Shown here: piece after piece, positions 1 through 11,894 of the stretch
Numbering within the stretch: the stretch's first letter is position 1
How the letters are laid out: each line of letters begins with the position of its first letter
NCBI RefSeq assembly: GCF_030867095.1
Contig: NC_081824.1
Coordinates: forward strand, 56,516,882-56,580,881
Direction: 5' to 3'
From: Alligator mississippiensis
Lineage: Eukaryota > Chordata > Crocodylia > Alligatoridae
DNA: 64,000 nt
The notes under the pieces: generated by a model
The model's input: only the letters and a program-made list of their open reading frames with translations
Databases searched by the model: none
Told to the model about the DNA's origin: nothing
Position numbers and translations under genes: made by a program

Positions 1-834
1 TTTATGGCCTCTCAGGGCGTCAACAACAAGCCTCCTGAGCTTATGAAAATCAGCTTTCCTAAAGTTGAGGACTTCTGCATTTCTTACTGACTTGCCGGCT
101 TTGTGATGGATAGTGAAAGTGACCAACTTGTGGTCACTGCCACCCAGCTCCCCTTCAATTCTTAGATCACTGAGTAGATCATCCCCTTTGTCCAATACCA
201 AGTCCAGCAGCACCTTACCTCTTGTTGGCTGATAAACTTCTTGAGTCAGGTAGTTGAAATCTTCCATGACAATCATGCACTGAGAGCATGCAGCCTTAGC
301 CAGTTCCCTAGAGAATTCATGGTCCAGCTCTTTTTCCTGATTTGGAGGCCTGTAGGAGAATCCTATCATTGTATCCCCTTCACCATGTTCCCCTCATATT
401 CTAACCCAGAGGGTCTCCAGTCGTCCTCCTTGTGTGCCAATTTATGGTTGTAGGGAAGTTTACTTCTCCTTCACATAGAGAGCTACACCCACTCCCCTTT
501 TTTCAGCATGATCTTTCCTGTACAGGGGATAGCCATCTATACCTATGGTCCAGTCATAGGAAGAGTCCTGCTAGGTCTCCATTATCCCTATGAGATTGTA
601 GTCATTTCTGTTTAGAAGAAGGACCAGTTCCTCCTGTTTATTCCCCAAGCTCCTGGCATTTGTATACAGGCAAGAAAGTGTGCTGTTGGAGGCCCTAGGC
701 TTCCATACATTCCTAGTAAATCTTTGTTCCTGGGCTGGGGTACAAGTGGGTTCCACTGAGCAGCCTAACCTCCTGATTTTGTGGTTGATGCTTGGTGAAC
801 TTGCACTGATGGTTGTCTGCCCATCCCTTGGCAA
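1..834 (-). pseudogene. CR1 ORF2 endonuclease fragment
   Basis: The start of ORF2 is recognisable at 834-571 on the minus strand, with 'LYTNARSLGNKQEELVLLL' and 'YNLIGIMET'. This is the N-terminal signature of CR1 exonuclease/endonuclease/phosphatase-fold domains, where the ET glutamate helps bind the metal ion. Downstream blocks down to position 1 correspond to the GDFNYP-type and late endonuclease segments of the better copy at 47.7-48.4 kb, but in shifting frames. The domain would nick target DNA to prime reverse transcription. Multiple frame breaks make it non-functional. Confidence 0.7.
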
Positions 835-859
835 GTTAGGTTTAAAGCCTGGCCAAGCA

Positions 860-1709
860 GGTCATCCATTTTGGCTGAGCAGAGCTTCTTCCCCAATCGA
901 GTGAGGTGGAAGCCATCCCTTCTCAACAGGCTGCCTCCTCAGTCTCCAAAGTGTGGACTGTGAATCCAAAGCCTTCACAATGGCACCAGCACCACAGTCT
1001 TTTTTTCACTACTTCAATTCATCTCTCACTCCTCAGCCCATAACCTGTAACTGGAAGAACTGAGGGAAAAAAAAAAAAAACACCTATGCCCCCAAACCCC
1101 TGAGCCCCACCCCCAGAGCCTTGTAGTCATTCATGACCCAGCTAGGATTGCTCCAAGCCATGTCATTTTTGCCCACATGGATAAGGAGCATGGGGTAGTA
1201 GTCAGAGGGCTGGATAAATTTCAGGATCCTCTCACCTACATCCCGCATACAGACCCCTGGGAGGCAGCAGACCTCCCCAGCCAAGGGCAACCCCTTGCAA
1301 ATCACTCCCTCTGTCCCCTCAGGAGGGAGCCTCTCACATTGACTACTGTGCGATTCTTCTTAAGGATGGTAGCAGATCATGTTTCTTTCTCACTTGCAGA
1401 AGCTGGCAGCTCTGCTGTCTCTACTGGTGCTGCAAGGGTTTTGTACGTGTTACAGAGATCCAGGGGAGCGGTGACCCTAATGTAGTGAGCCTTGGTGCCA
1501 GTGACAATCTTTATACAAAACCCTGGTTGGACGGTATGGGAGCTCCTCTTGTCTATCCTTGTCCTGGCAGGCCACTTAGCTCTTTCCTCTTCTTTCTTGG
1601 GGTGAAGGTCCTGGCAGTAGGAGTCAATCTCTTGTTCACCATCCCTGATGGCACATAGCCTCTGCACCATAGCCTGAAACTCCACTATCCAGCACTCCAG
1701 AGACTCCAA
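860..1709 (-). pseudogene. CR1 ORF1 remnant with SGNH-esterase-like blocks
   Basis: Three in-line blocks can be read on the minus strand. The N-terminal block (1709-1377) contains the arginine/glutamate-rich stretch 'LCAIRDGEQEID', typical of the CR1 ORF1 coiled region. The middle block (1305-1084) contains 'LLIHVGKNDMAW', corresponding to the HVGTND block of the SGNH-hydrolase/esterase domain (here K replaces T). The C-terminal block (about 925-860) contains 'RRDGFHLTRLGKKL', the DGxHL block that supplies the catalytic Asp/His in this family. ORF1 is thought to bind nucleic acid or lipid during retrotransposition. Frames change between blocks, and an A-rich tract near 1066-1080 interrupts the middle. 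The assignment rests on motif order and on the endonuclease following it. Confidence 0.65.
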
Positions 1710-1830
1710 TATGGAGCAAATCTCACAAGGGGAGGTGACAATGCTCCTGATCCCATGTGGCTGGAGTCATAACAGGCAGCCCCCAAAACCAAGAGCCAGG
1801 AGCTCCACCTGAATGGAGGCTGGAACAATG

Positions 1831-4800
1831 GGTTTTTATTTTATTACAAGTATGAGGAAAGAAGGAAACACAAAAAAGTGCTCAGGAAGGAAATAGATGA
1901 CAATTTTATTTTTATTCCTGGTGTAAGCAATAAATGATAATGCATGATGAATGTCCATTTTTCTACTCTATAGTTAGCAAATCAAATAACAAAGCACCTC
2001 AACACGGGATAGAAATAATTAAAGTAGGATGGTTATCAGGAAAGTGACTGTAATAACAATCCTACTTTAATGACAAGCTAAGAGTTTGATTTATCCTATT
2101 AAGGTTGATATTCTGCCCCTCCCCCAACACTGCTTTTTTGTATCATCTTCCTGTTTTGTCACTTAAATTGTAAGCTCTAGATGTAGATTTTGTCATTTTT
2201 TCCTGTGTAATATAGTGTCTGGTATAATGAAGTCCAATGTTGAGGGTTGTTTTGAATTTTTCCTTCCGAGCCCCACTCCTACAGAAGGAAAAGCAGAGGC
2301 TGGGGCATTGGGTGGCTGGGAGGGGGTCAGGATTCACCCTGAAGACTTTCTTAACCTCTGCCACCTGCACCTTACCCAAACCCCAGCTCCCCATAGCTCT
2401 ACCGAGTTCCCCACAGTCTCTGCCTTCCCCCTGACTCCACATTCTCTACCTCTTTGCCAACATGGTCCCTACCTTTTCTCCTCAGCTCCTTCCAGTCTTT
2501 GCCTCTTCCTCTCCACTCCCAACAGTCTCTGCTTCTGCCTACCTCTCCCCGCTTACTGTCAGATGCTGCTCAGGCTCTATTCCCTCCCCAGAGCACAGCA
2601 TGTAGAAGTGTATCCCTTGCTGGGGCCATGGAGCAGAATTATTACTGGGTGGAGGATGAACCTTCCCTGTGCCCTGTCCCTGGGAGGGAATTCAGGCCAA
2701 GTTAGAACGGAACTGTACCTGCCAATAAGGGGACAAAGGGAGAGGAAACTACAGTTGCTGTGGGTCAGACTGGCCTAAAGCCGGGCTCAGGGCCAGAGTC
2801 AGAGGTGCAGCCACCACCTGCCCCACACTCTGCTTTGTACATGAATCTAACATGAGGGGCTTCCCCCCCCCCCCCTTTGATGACTGAAGAAACGAATCTC
2901 ATCTTAGATTTGAGTAAATATGGTAATTTTTACACTTGCAATGTCTACTTGGAGGAAACTGTTCAAATCATTTAGATTTGGCCCTAAGTCCCTTTATACA
3001 AGTAGGCCTAAACATCCTACCCTTTCCCCTCAACATGCTACACAAAAATCAGCCATAGACCTTGTATTACTGTAATAACTCAATTTTACCCAGAAAGGTT
3101 TGGGACACTTGATTCATTGTTTGATTTCATTTTGTAGAGTTCTAACCATAAACATACTTAAAATAATTAATGGACATGCTTCCAACTCTTATACAGGGAC
3201 TTGTGAGTTATATTAATAAGAGTTATGTGTGATTCAGAACTTATGGAAAGTCTCAAAATATTTTTTGGGGGGGTGGGGATTTTCTCTTTAAATTAGAGGT
3301 GGATTCTTTAAGTGAAAATTTCAAGGATGATTCACTGAAAAAAGTAGCATGGTTCTGTTGCTAACAAGAAGTCTACACATTACATTAAAGGAAGAAAAGG
3401 CTTTTTAAATACAACACATGTATTTCATACTCAAGCTGCCTCAGATATTTTATTACACTGAATGTCCCAAAATGAGTCATAAAGCATCTGTCTTTAAGGT
3501 CATATGAAGTGAGATTGAATTACTTTCCTCACAAATGCATTCTAAACTCCCACCCACTGAGCTAACCACAAGTTATTCTAGCCATTTATTCATACCTCTA
3601 AAATATCACATTCTGATTATTATTTTCAATCTAACTTCTGTTATAGGTGGTATGTGCTAGTCATAAAAATTCTAAGTATCAAAATTAGATATATTTAAAA
3701 GAAGCATAATGTTCAGATTATGATTTATAAAAGGATGTCCCTACATCCCAAAAATACTGCTCCATGTTATAATGATAATAATATTAACAGGAATACATAC
3801 AGTACAATATAGCATATTGTTTAATTCTAATAAAAAAATCCTTAAAAAAAATTAAAGAAATCGTTCAGAAAGCCTTCACTAACATTTGAGATTTGCACTC
3901 TATAGATAATGAAAAGATCTTTCCAGCTCATGAACTGAAGAATTCCTTCCTATTCACAGTCTATACATTTACTGAGGAATACAAAGCAAGAATAAAAAAT
4001 GCCATTTCATTCAAATACCTTCCTTTCTGAATAGAAAGCTCCAATTATATAGAATAATAGACAGCAAGAGCTGCTTTTTATTTAAAATATAAACATTTTG
4101 AGAGAGAAACATTGCTTCAGCCAAAAGCATTGTACTAGTTAAAAACTATCTCATTTTAAAATGTTTAATTTCTATCCCACACCATAAGACTAGAAGGTGC
4201 AGAAAGTTTTATGTAATATCTATGTAAGTAAAAGAACAAAATATGAATTGCTAGGGATATAGAGCCAAATCTACCTTACATTCTATCAGTTATATGTTAG
4301 GTACATGGTAGTAACTGGGGCAGCCAATTGTTCTTTTAAGGGGGTGGAAATTAAAGAAGATTTTCTACCTCTCCAAAATAAGCAACATAATAGACAGCCT
4401 AGGGCCTTAGCCCTTACCAGTGACTGACCCTATTCATGTGTCTGTGGACTCAAGAGATTGACTAGATACCAAGAAGAAGCAAACTGGAGTGCAGGCAGAA
4501 GTGCAGCTCCCCACTGTGACTTGCAGGAAGCATTTTGAGTTACAATGATCCCCCAGTTCAAATATAAGGTCACTATTGGTTCCAGGGGGAAATCTAGCTG
4601 CTGCCACTCTGCAGCTGGTTTCCCTTAGTAACTGCCCCTCTTCCAGCCTGTCCCAGGTTTCAGAATGGGAGGGGAAAAGGGCGCAGAGGGATCTTGTTCT
4701 AGGGGCTCTCTAGCTGGTACTGGAGGGTGAGTTGGAGCCCTCCCACCTTCAGGAGGCTCCAAACCACCCACCCCACCCTCCAGAAGGGGCTGAAAAAACC

Positions 4801-5345
4801 CCAGACCAAAATCCCTCTGCTCCCTTTCCCCCTCCCATTCTGAAAACAGCTCAGAGGCTGTGAGGTAGGGCAGCCATGAGTTACCAAAAACATTATGTTT
4901 TGAAATATCTTCATCTGAATTCTCACGAGTAAGGGTTCAGATGTTTCCGGGTTTGGACCATTTTAAAGCACTTTGCAGCCATGCACTTTTGTTTGGTCAT
5001 GCTTGTAGAGTGCTTTCAGGAGCCAGCATGGGCAACTAGTGCCTCTTGAGTCAGGCAGGGCATGTGCCCCCCTGACACTAGTCAGTGACTGGTGGGGCTC
5101 CCCCAGTGTCTGATCACACAAGTGGCCTGGCTACTTTTGCTGGTGGCCTCACTTCCGAGCCGATGCTTGCAGTGGGGGCACCAGTGCTCCTGCCTGCACC
5201 CTGCCCATCACCAAATGGGGAGCACGGCCTGATAGGGGGTGCATCAGCAGTGTCACGGTGTGTACGTGCACCCCTGTGCACCCCCTATGTATCACCACTG
5301 GGACCCACACTGGGCAAAAATTGTCACTTCTGTATGCCCCTTTGT
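1831..5345. other. Gene-free stretch, mostly AT-rich single-copy sequence
   Basis: Apart from the possible tail at 2158-2245 I see no gene. There is a C-rich patch at 2400-2560, a run of about 13 C at 2862-2875, and a GC-richer segment at 4560-4860 and 4980-5340 that may be an old non-autonomous DNA transposon. Open frames here (for example 2215-2778) have low-complexity composition and no recognisable domain. Confidence 0.6.
2158..2245 (+). repeat. Old L2/MIR-like 3' tail (tentative)
   Basis: The text 'TTGTAAGCTC' followed about 35 bases later by 'TGTGTAATATAGTGTCTGG' resembles the shared 3' tail of ancient amniote L2/CORE-SINE repeats (a TGTAAGCTC...GCCTGGCAC-like order). It is short and degraded, so the family is a guess. 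Confidence 0.3.
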
Positions 5346-6605
5346 AGTTCATCTCTAGATAGGACTGATCTTTTGGTTTGGAACATAGGTGGGTTGTCAA
5401 ACAAAATATTTGAGCAATCGTGGAGAAGTTTTATTAATGATTTTGATATTGTGATTTTACAGAAAACATATGGAAACATGGTGTCCATTCCTGGATTTTA
5501 TTCATTTTATAAAAATGTTTGGAAGTATAAAACTAAAGGGAAGATGCTAGGAGGTTGGGTTACTCTCATCTCATTAAGGAGTCTGACTGAGGGGCTAGAA
5601 ATTGAATAACAGTTTGTCATCTAGCAGTACATATCAAATGCCATGGTAGAGGCCCCTTAATTCTTCTTAATATGTGTTTTCCACCCTTTAAATCAAGAAT
5701 GGATGCAGTCTTAAAAAGAAACATGTTAAATAGTGCTCTGAACATGATCTGAAATAAATATCCAGAGTTGGGAGTAATTCTAGCAGGTGATTTCAGTGCT
5801 AGAATTGGTGGCACTGATATGCATGGCAACAAAGATGTAATAAATCAAATATGGGAAATCCCCCAAGCAATCTTGTATGATAAGACATTAAATGAATGAG
5901 TTCAGTTCTTAAAATATATCGCAGAAGAGAATTTTAGAATTCTTAAAGGACAAACTGAAAATGATGTACCTGGGGCATTCATATTTTTCCAAATAAATGA
6001 GCATGTGTCATAGACTATATTGATAGAATGACATATGTTGTATAAGTATAAATCATTTGAAATTCTGTCTCACATGGAGAGTGACCATTTTCCTCTCTCC
6101 CTAAAAATTCTATTAAACTTATGAGGAGTCTTCCCTACAACCCTTTGATAAGTGGGAGGCTGGAGTAGATAACCTTGTGAGGTCTCTCCCAGCCCTACTA
6201 TCCTATGATTCTACGAACTATATAACTAGCTCCCAGTTTAGAAGTAATCAATTAGACAAGAATCAAACAGAATAATGAGTTAAGACACAAATACATTTCT
6301 CTTCAAAAATACTGTCTCGGGTCATTCATCTCACATTCTCAAAGAAAAAAGAGCCCCAAGAAGCAATTATTCAGTATGAAATAGTTGTTCAACACTAGGA
6401 AAATGTTCTCACAAAAAAGGCATAGGCATTGGCAGCACAAACCACGATTTGATGAGGACTGCTCTAAAGCTAAAGTCTCCTTAATAGAAACCTTGAAGGA
6501 CTACAAGTCTAAAAATGACTTTGCCAGTTTCCAACAGATCAAGATGATTTAAATAAATTGTGGAAATCTTAAAGCTAGAAAGCAGAAACAGTAAAAGTTA
6601 GTCAG
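5346..6605 (+). mobile_element. Fragment of a non-CR1 LINE (endonuclease and linker)
   Basis: The plus strand encodes a decayed EEP-fold endonuclease. It opens with 'DLLVWNIGGLSNKIF' and 'FDIVILQKTYGN' (5370-5480), followed by 'VILAGDFSARIG' (about 5771-5806) and 'ESDHFPLSLKILLN' (about 6078-6120). These are the N-terminal Asn, the catalytic Glu block, the GDFNA block and the C-terminal SDH block. The segment after 6218 continues with a lysine-rich linker ('ETLKDYKSKNDF' near 6489-6525), as found between endonuclease and reverse transcriptase. The wording differs clearly from the CR1 copies in this window, so it is another clade that I cannot place with certainty (RTE-, R4- or Rex-like are possible). 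The catalytic Glu reads as Lys and GDFN as GDFS, and stops are frequent, so it is an old fossil. A CR1 tail lies inside it at 6121-6217. Confidence 0.6.
6121..6217 (+). mobile_element. CR1 3'-terminal fragment inserted in older LINE
   Basis: The stretch 'GAGTAGATAACCTTGTGAGG', then 'TCTCCCAGCCCTACTATCC' and a final 'TATGATTCTA' is the CR1 3' end in plus orientation. Its right end at about 6217 is the usual tail. The left boundary is approximate. It separates the endonuclease end of the host LINE from its linker. Confidence 0.65.
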
Positions 6606-6837
6606 GGCTTTTGCTCTTCAGCTTTGGAACTCTGTCCTTCTAGAAACTTGCCTGAGCCTGGACATCTCCCAGAACTGTTGTAGGACAGCTATTTAGCAAG
6701 CAAGGCAAAGCTGGGAAATGATTTGGGGATTTCTGTTTTATTTTGATACACTATTTGCTTTTATAAGTTGTTATGTTCTCTTGATTTTATCTTCTTTGTT
6801 CTTCTGTTTAGTAAGTTATTTTCTTTTCATCCTATAA

Positions 6838-6892
6838 GCCACCCTGAAACTCCATTGGGAATAGTATGTAAATCATATAAATTAATAGCAAT
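6838..6892 (+). repeat. Possible LINE/SINE 3' tail
   Basis: 'GCCACCCTGAAACTCCATTG' followed by 'GTATGTAAATCATATAAATT' resembles the 'GCCACCCTGAGC..GGGTATAAAT' tails of some reptile LINEs and SINEs. It is short and low in confidence. The region from 6606 to here contains nothing else I recognise. Confidence 0.25.
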
Positions 6893-7008
6893 GATTACAA
6901 ATGTATTTACTATATATTTAATATGTATTTATATTTAATATGTATTTGCTATATATAAAATTACTTAATATATAGATACACACTATATACATATCATATA
7001 CATGCTTA

Positions 7009-7010
<2 letters not shown>

Positions 7011-7045
<35 letters not shown>
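7011..7045. repeat. (AC)n microsatellite
   Basis: About 17 uninterrupted AC units, preceded by TA-rich sequence from 6905. Confidence 0.95.
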
Positions 7046-7047
<2 letters not shown>

Positions 7048-7240
7048 GTCTATGAAGACATTGATCGCATATAAATAAATAGTCTAGAGCTGTTGAGGTA
7101 TTGATGGGACCTCAGTTAGTTGTTATACTAGACAGAAAAAAGGCTAATTGTGGCCTTTTATGGACAATACACTGAAAATGTCTGCTTCATTCATAGTGGT
7201 TGTCAAAAATGAATAAAATGTTAGAATCTATTAACTAGAA

Positions 7241-7449
7241 CAGAGGTTCCCAAACTCTGACAGACTGTGCATCATCAGTTTCAAACAATACAACATTAAG
7301 CAGCACCAGCAATTTTTTCAATTCAAACGTAAGTATCACCAGCAAATTTTTGCCGTATAAAGTAATTGTAATAAATCTGTTAATGCGTACCACTGCCAGG
7401 TTGTCCACGAACCACTGGTGGTATGCATACCACAGATTGGGAACAGCTG
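7241..7449. mobile_element. hAT-type MITE with perfect 8-bp target duplication
   Basis: A 209-bp element begins CAGAGGTTCCCAAACTCTG and ends with the reverse complement of CAGCTGTTCCCAATCTGTG, giving imperfect terminal inverted repeats of hAT style. It is flanked by an identical 8-bp duplication AACTAGAA at 7233-7240 and 7450-7457, the length hAT transposases produce. It has no coding capacity and must have been moved by a transposase supplied elsewhere. Confidence 0.9.
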
Positions 7450-7499
7450 AACTAGAAAACTAATATCATAGAAAAAATATTGTGGTGCAATTATATATA

Positions 7500-7690
7500 T
7501 ATTTTGGTACTCCACTCCTTGAATATTGAGTATGTTATTCAATTTATTTTACTTTACAAATAAGAAGTGTCCAGAGAAGGATTACAGCCATTAGAAGTAT
7601 GAGAGACAGATGTAGGTTAAACAAATTATGTGAGATGAACACTTTAGCTATGCATTTTTGATGGGCTATTTAACAAAAAAAAAAAAAAAA
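7500..7690 (+). repeat. Very old CR1-like remnant (tentative)
   Basis: 'GTGTCCAGAGAAGGATTACA' near 7568 fits the 'AGAGTCCAGAGAAGGGCTAC' block near the C-terminus of CR1 reverse transcriptase, with a weak match upstream to the 'LEYC' block. Divergence is high. An A-run follows at 7673-7690. Confidence 0.3.
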
Positions 7691-8607
7691 TCTAAAAATA
7701 ATGGACTAAATGAAGCTATTACACATACATATCATTCCTTACAAAGAAAAAAAAATATTTAGGTGAAAGAGGCTTCTTACATTTAGATTTTACTTTCATG
7801 CACAGATTATATTTCCCATTTTCTCCATGTTTTAAATGTAATTTTTTCCCCCATTTCTTTAAAATATAGTTACATTGTCTAATGGGAGATACTTTTGTGG
7901 TGGTGATGCTACTGCTATGGCTGATGCTGACAGAATGTTAAATTTAATTAATTCTTTAAAAAAAAAAACTCTATGGGTTTCCTTCTTTTTCCATTGGTTA
8001 TTCGGGGCGCGAAGGTGGAAGGTATATGCTATCAAGGGAAGTGGACATTATTTTAGTTTTGAGCCAAATCTGAGAGAGAGGGTTAATACAAATTAACTTA
8101 TTTTATCTATATATTTTAAGACCGAATAATTGTAATGTGATGTTTTTGTATGAGCTGCCTCATTTTATTAATTGCTAGTGCATGAACACACACTTGTAGC
8201 ATAGTCCACATAATACTGTTCTTTAAGTATCAAGCACTAGCCAACTGGGGCAGTGGAACACCAGTAAAGTCAATGAGGCTGCAAGTTTCTATCCTAATAA
8301 AGATAGAATCTTGGATTCCTGTCTCTGATGGGAATAACATTTTTCAGAGACCACAGTAACACAATGATATGGGATCAGTTATTGTTTATGTACTAAATCA
8401 TTGCTGTTTTTTGAAGACTGTTTTTAAGTGCTTGAATTAACTCAGTGTACTGCATACAGGTTATATGGCTCTAGACTCTACTGGATGGCAGATCTCCTAA
8501 CTTACATGTTGAAACAATGAAATATTCACTTTCCCTGATTTGCAAGACACTCTTCTTCATGCAATTCAGTAGGTTGTTGGCTTTTCTTTTTCCCAACAAG
8601 AGCATAC
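7691..8607. other. Gene-free AT-rich stretch
   Basis: No recognisable gene or repeat. A 73-codon open frame at 7875-8096 has an A-run inside it and no domain. Text near 8240-8280 vaguely resembles ancient amniote MITE sequence. Confidence 0.5.
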
Positions 8608-9400
8608 TGTTGGTTCATAGAATATTAGAGTTGGAAGAGACCTCAGGAGGTCATTCAGTCCAACCCTCTGCTCAAAGACAGACCATCCCCAACCTAGATC
8701 AGCCAGGGCTTTCTCAAACCAGGACTTAAAAACCTCCAAGGATGGAGATTCCACCACTTTTCTATGTAACCTCTTCCAGTGCTTTACCACCCTCCCAGTG
8801 AGAAAGTTTTTCATAATATCCAATTTAAACCTCTCTTGCTGCAACATCAGACCTTTGCTCCTTGTTCTGTTGTATGTCACCACTGAGAACAGACTAGCTC
8901 CAATTCATGTACGTATTCATGTAGCCTGTCACCTTTATCATGGAAGGAAATCAAGTTGGTCAAGCATGACTTGCTCTTGGTGAATCTGTGCTGGCTTTTC
9001 TTGTGCACCTTATTTTCCCCTCAGTCCTTTGAAATAGATTATTTGAGATTTTGATCTATGCTCTTTCAGCTACCAAAGTCATGCTGACTAGTTTAATTCC
9101 TTGGATCCTCTTTTTTCCTTTCTTAAGGATGGGCACCATATTTGCTCTTTTCCAGTCACCTGGGACCTCATTCAACCACCATGAGATCTTTAAGAGGACA
9201 GCTAATGGCTCTAAAATTACTTCAGTCAAATCCTTCAGTATCTTAAGGTATACCCCATCTAGATCTGTTGACTCAAAAGCATATAGTTTCTCTAAATAAT
9301 CCCTAGTACATTCTTTCATTTCCCCACACTCTTTGACCTGTCTTTGCAGCCAACTGTGCTCTTCATCTGGCAACTGACTTGTGAAAACTGAAGTAAAAAA
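8608..9400 (-). mobile_element. CR1 LINE, minus strand, internally deleted
   Basis: The plus-strand text at 8617-8650 ('CATAGAATATTAGAGTTGG', then 'AAGAGACCTCAGGAGGTCAT') is the complement of a CR1 3' end. The C-terminal reverse transcriptase part (8640-8900, minus strand 'LMLQQERFKLDIMKNFLTG') is followed directly by the N-terminal part (9056-9373, 'EVPGDWKRANMVPILKKGKK'). The catalytic palm segment between them is missing. The copy is 5' truncated at about 9400. It is non-functional because the FADD-containing core is deleted. Confidence 0.8.
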
Positions 9401-11498
9401 TATTAAATACTTCAGCCTTCAATGAATTATATACATTAAAAATCATAAGATGTTCAGATGCTGTAGGAAAATTATAAAAGTGCTTTAGGTAGCTAGGTTT
9501 ACAGTAGAAAGTCTCTTACTGTTACATTGGGGTATCTTTCATCAACCAGTTGTGGTTCAGGTTTACAAAATTTTCCATGACCAAGTAATTCTAAATGACA
9601 CAGTGGATAATAAGCTAGAAACCTCCAGTTAACTTCCACTATTAATGGTAAAAAGTGGTAATGCAACTATGGTCGATTTGAAAAAAAATGTATTATGATG
9701 AAAAATCCAAAATTAAACGTAGCATAAATCATGATAGAGAACTTACAGGAGTTAGGGGCAGTAATGGAGAGTGCCTTATTCTATGTGAGGGTACAGAAAC
9801 GGCCTTTCTATGAGAATGAGAAACACAGTTTGGATTACATCACTTGAGATCTACCCAATCCATTTCTGAATTAAACAATCATAGAATGGATTATTAACCA
9901 GTATAAAAATGTTGCCATCTGATCAAAAGGCTGATGTCATGAGCAAAACAGGCTGTCAAAAGTCTTGACACAGAAGGCTGGAGCATAAATGTCAACATTT
10001 TGTTGTTGCTGTTGCCGGTGTTTTTTTGGAAGAAAACCAGATCTTCCATGAAGAAAATGATTGCACTAAGAATCCAAAACTTCTCTAGAGAGAGTTTTCT
10101 AGCACCGCCTCTAACACCTGTACACTTGTTGTGGAGCCCAGAGGACCCTCATAATTCCACAGTCTTTCACTCTCCCTCCCACCTGTCCATGGGATGAAGG
10201 GTGGGAGAGAGGTGCTTCCCTGTTGGCCCACTCAGGGAGCACTACAGGGCCCCTGCTGCCTGGTGCTTGTACAGTGCCCATACTATTCAAGTGATCAGCA
10301 CCACTTCTACCCAGCCCTCACACAGAACTGCAGTGACATGGGATAACATGGAGGATTAAGGTGCAAGAGGTGGGGGCAAGTCTCCTGTGGCTCTAATAAT
10401 CCAGGTGCCTCCATGATTGCTAGAGCCATTACACCTCTTCCCCCCAACCTTGCACAGAATTTGGGTGATACTGATGGACCAGTCATAGACCCAAGGCAGC
10501 AAGTGATTCTGCAAGGTGGGAGGGTAGACAGCATGCCCCCTCTTATCTGCAGCTGGCTTTCTGCTGTGTTTTGACAGCTTATGTTACTGCTCTGGGACCA
10601 GTCAGCCTATCTACTATGGAAGCAAGGGAGCAAAGAAGATTGTGTTTTATGTTTTATTGTATTTATTTTTATTTATTGCTTCCTGAATGGAGATTGTGCA
10701 ACCAAGTTGATTTTGGAAGAAACACCTGTACCGTTCCCCATTCCCCATACACACCTTCTCACCACATTTTCCAACAGGCTGCAATGTCTCTGTCTCTGGA
10801 ATTAGCCATGAATGTGATGCAAATTGTCTGGTTTTGGTGCATGCTGTGTGTGTGCTTGGTTACTATGAAAACAATTCTGGCAGTTTTTCTCGTATCATCT
10901 GTATAGTATCAAAGTTGGTGTCCATTACTGTGTAGGCCACCTACATCTTAGATCAAGTTTTTGAACCACCTTAGTGATTCGAAATCCCAGGTAAACAGGT
11001 AGTTAACTAAATTATGCCTTCTCTATGCTGTAATAAGTGGAAATATCTGCATTTGATCTTTGACTCTAGAATTCGTTTTTCCAGAAGACATGGCTAAGGA
11101 AAAATTATGGTGTCCTGAATATGGAAAGCAAGGGAATGCAGAAACCTGGGTCCTAACTCTTAATTTGTATCCATTAATGTAAATCAAGAGCAATTTCAGT
11201 GAAGTTAATACAGCTGACCCAGTGTTAAAAATAGTTTGTAAGGAAACATAATGCTAGCTCCTAGAATCTGTTTACAGAATTGTCCCTGACTTGCTATTTG
11301 GCTTTTGTCAGACATCTCACTTCTGCATAAAGCAGGATAATGGTCCTTCCCAACACTGAGCTGTGCAGACGAAAAGTGCTAAGTTCTGTATTTAATTGAC
11401 CTAACTAGGGTTAGGTAAATCTAAATGCCCATCTGTGCAGGCATTCACATGGCTAAATTACCCCCAAAATGGTGGGCCTGACCTGAATTTGTTTAGTT
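9401..11498. other. Gene-free stretch
   Basis: AT-rich except for a GC-richer segment at 10080-10560. Open frames at 10000-10197 and 10571-10906 show no domain or codon signal. Traces of ancient amniote repeat text occur near 11150-11340. Confidence 0.5.
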
Positions 11499-11894
11499 CA
11501 GTGTTTCTCAACTTGTGGGCAGTGACCCAAAAGTGGGTTGCAAAAATGCATGAAAGTGCTGCGAACAAACCTTAAAAAGGGATTAAAATACTTTAAAAAT
11601 GGATTGTCCTGTAAAGGAGAAAAATGTAAGAACCTGGTTTTTCCCTTGCAGGCTGGCAGAGTTGCAGCTTGCAAGGAGCTACTTGAGGGCCCCCATGCCT
11701 CATACCCCCCTACCCCACACACCCACCCCCTGCCCTGCACTTTGAGGGGCTGGGACTTGGAGGTAGGAGGTGAGGTGGGGTGGGGTGGGGTGGGGTGGGG
11801 GGGTAATGGGTTGGGAGTGAAGGATACTGGGTCAGGACTGGCCATCAATATGTACAAATGGATCATGGGAAAAAAGATAATTTGAGAACCACTG
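11499..11894. mobile_element. hAT-type non-autonomous element
   Basis: It starts CAGTGTTTCTCAACTTGTGG and ends TTTGAGAACCACTG, the classic CAGTGGTTCTCAA-type inverted termini of hAT elements. Flanking sequences GTTTAGTT (left) and GCTTAGTT (2 bp beyond the right end) may be the target duplication, with the right edge uncertain by 2 bp. The interior carries a GGGGT run at 11773-11803. No coding sequence is present. Confidence 0.75.
11773..11803. repeat. (GGGGT)n microsatellite
   Basis: Five or six GGGGT units inside the hAT element, a potential G-quadruplex-forming run. Confidence 0.85.

Larger units (their letters stand above)
1..1830 (-). mobile_element. CR1 LINE, 5' half (ORF1 and endonuclease), cut by window edge
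   Basis: Reading on the minus strand, 5' to 3', the segment gives an ORF1-like protein (about 1709 down to 860) and then the start of the ORF2 apurinic-type endonuclease (834 down to 1). The reverse transcriptase would lie left of position 1, outside the window. The plus-strand text at 1-700 matches the endonuclease part of the CR1 at 47.7-48.4 kb almost block for block, including the run around a shared GATCATC/CCAATACCA(A/G)(G)TCCAG region. The 5' boundary near 1830 is approximate. Most CR1 copies are 5' truncated, so a copy retaining ORF1 is less common. Several stops and frameshifts show it is inactive. Confidence 0.8.

Noticed and set aside
2215..2778. 187-codon open frame on the plus strand
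   Set aside because: Pyrimidine-rich, Leu/Ser/Pro low-complexity translation with overlapping open frames. No domain, splice or promoter evidence.
7875..8096. 73-codon open frame containing 'GGDATAMADADRM'
   Set aside because: Considered as an endonuclease block of the LINE at 5346, but the motif does not fit GDFNA and an A-run interrupts it.
10571..10906. 111-codon open frame with hydrophobic stretches
   Set aside because: No recognisable family. Overlapping frames and AT-rich composition make chance likely.
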